The notes under the pieces: model-generated
What the model was told of the DNA's origin: nothing
Database searches by the model: none
The model's input: only the letters and a program-made list of their open reading frames with translations
Program-made: the position numbers and the translations under genes
Shown: piece after piece, positions 6,294 to 6,625 of the stretch
How the letters are laid out: each line of letters opens with the position of its first letter
Position numbering within the stretch: the first letter of the stretch is position 1
Assembly: GCA_029881835.1 (NCBI GenBank)
Contig: JAOULV010000082.1
Span: forward strand, 1 to 6,625
DNA length: 6,625 nt
Direction: 5' to 3'
DNA from: Rhodospirillaceae bacterium
Lineage (GTDB): Bacteria > Pseudomonadota > Alphaproteobacteria > Rhodospirillales > Magnetovibrionaceae

Positions 6294-6625
6294 TCAGCCT
6301 CGGTCAGTCTTGATTATTTCGGTCATGGTTATACCTAGGCGGTCTTCGACCACCACCACTTCGCCGCGTGCGACAAGCCGGTTGTTGACGTAAATATCAA
6401 TGGCCTCACCAACCTTGCGGTCTAGTTCCACCACCGCACCGCGCCCCAGTTTCAACAGTTGGCTTACCTGCATTGTGGCCTTGCCCAGCACGGCTGAAAC
6501 CTGAACCGGAATATCATAAACCGCCTCTAGGTCACGCGCATTTCTGGGCATATCGGGGATGTCTTCATCGCCGCCAAATCCGATTTGATCATCATCAGGC
6601 TTCGCCGGCGCCGGCGCCGGCGCTG
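6294..6625 (-). CDS. fliN: FliN, flagellar motor switch protein (5' end outside the window)
   Basis: FliN, with FliG and FliM, forms the cytoplasmic C-ring that sets rotation direction and helps dock export cargo. The visible part is 109 residues ending at TGA 6296-6294. Its last 85 residues are a complete SpoA/FliN C-terminal domain, with AVYDIPVQVSAVLGKATMQV, LLKLGRGAVVELDRKVGEA and DIYVNNRLVARGEVVVVEDR as conserved blocks. Upstream, the frame stays open to the window edge and encodes an Ala-Pro linker (APAPAPA) and an acidic segment (PDDDQIGFGGDEDIPD). The ATG at 6551 is therefore probably internal, and the true start lies beyond the window, as in alphaproteobacterial FliN proteins with a longer N-terminal tail. 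The codon set begins at 6623; the two bases beyond are part of the preceding codon. The stop is about 47 bp before motA. Confidence 0.94.
   Translation of the reverse strand, partial: APAPAPAKPDDDQIGFGGDEDIPDMPRNARDLEAVYDIPVQVSAVLGKATMQVSQLLKLGRGAVVELDRKVGEAIDIYVNNRLVARGEVVVVEDRLGITMTEIIKTDRG
6602..6623. repeat. GCCGGC tandem repeat encoding the FliN Ala-Pro linker
   Basis: About three and a half copies of a six-base GCCGGC unit at the window edge encode alternating Ala and Pro in fliN. It is far more GC-rich than its surroundings. It may continue outside the window, so its copy number is unknown. Confidence 0.75.

Noticed and set aside
6294..6551. Treating the ATG at 6551 as the fliN start
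   Set aside because: The frame continues upstream to the window edge with an Ala-Pro linker and an acidic tail typical of alphaproteobacterial FliN, and there is no clear ribosome binding site before 6551.
1..6625. sigma-54 promoters, tRNA genes, insertion sequences and CRISPR-like repeats
   Set aside because: Reading both strands by eye I found no convincing TGGCAC-N5-TTGC element in the gaps, no tRNA-like cloverleaf, no transposase fragment and no regularly spaced repeats.

Overview
The window is a stretch of a flagellar gene cluster, with every gene I can support on the minus strand. In transcription order (high to low coordinates) it reads fliN (5' end outside the window), motA, flbD, flhA, flhG, and the N-terminal part of a FliK-like gene that runs off the low-coordinate edge. 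Gaps between genes are about 47, 14, 55, 15 and 30 bp, and no convincing terminator separates them, so one co-directional transcription unit is likely. There is no gene-free stretch longer than about 300 bp.

The organism is most likely an alphaproteobacterium, perhaps a Rhodospirillales-type lineage of middling G+C. The main reason is the sigma-54 activator FlbD. It has the non-canonical receiver domain and the Fis-type tail typical of Caulobacter and its relatives, and it lies close to fliN, as in alphaproteobacteria. I cannot name a genus.

Region by region: 6294-6625 encodes the C-ring switch subunit FliN. 5434-6246 encodes a PomA/MotA-type stator subunit. 4049-5419 encodes FlbD, the regulator of middle and late flagellar genes. 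3994-4048 is a short leader with a hairpin and a 13-codon mini-ORF. 1864-3993 encodes the export-gate protein FlhA. 1069-1848 encodes a MinD/ParA-like ATPase of the FlhG/FleN type. 1-1038 holds 346 open codons of a proline/alanine/serine/glutamine-rich protein that resembles FliK-like hook-length control proteins; it has no stop codon inside the window.

The genes work together: FlhA is the gate of the flagellar type III export apparatus, a FliK-like protein would be one of its substrates and would set hook length, FliN forms the switch and docks export cargo, MotA drives rotation, FlbD controls later flagellar transcription, and FlhG controls the number or position of flagella. The points most worth checking are the lack of flhF between flhA and flhG together with the missing FlhF-activating motif in FlhG, the flhA leader, and the duplicated module and early polyproline run in the FliK-like protein. 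I see no clearly new system; this is a recognisable flagellar operon with some unusual details.
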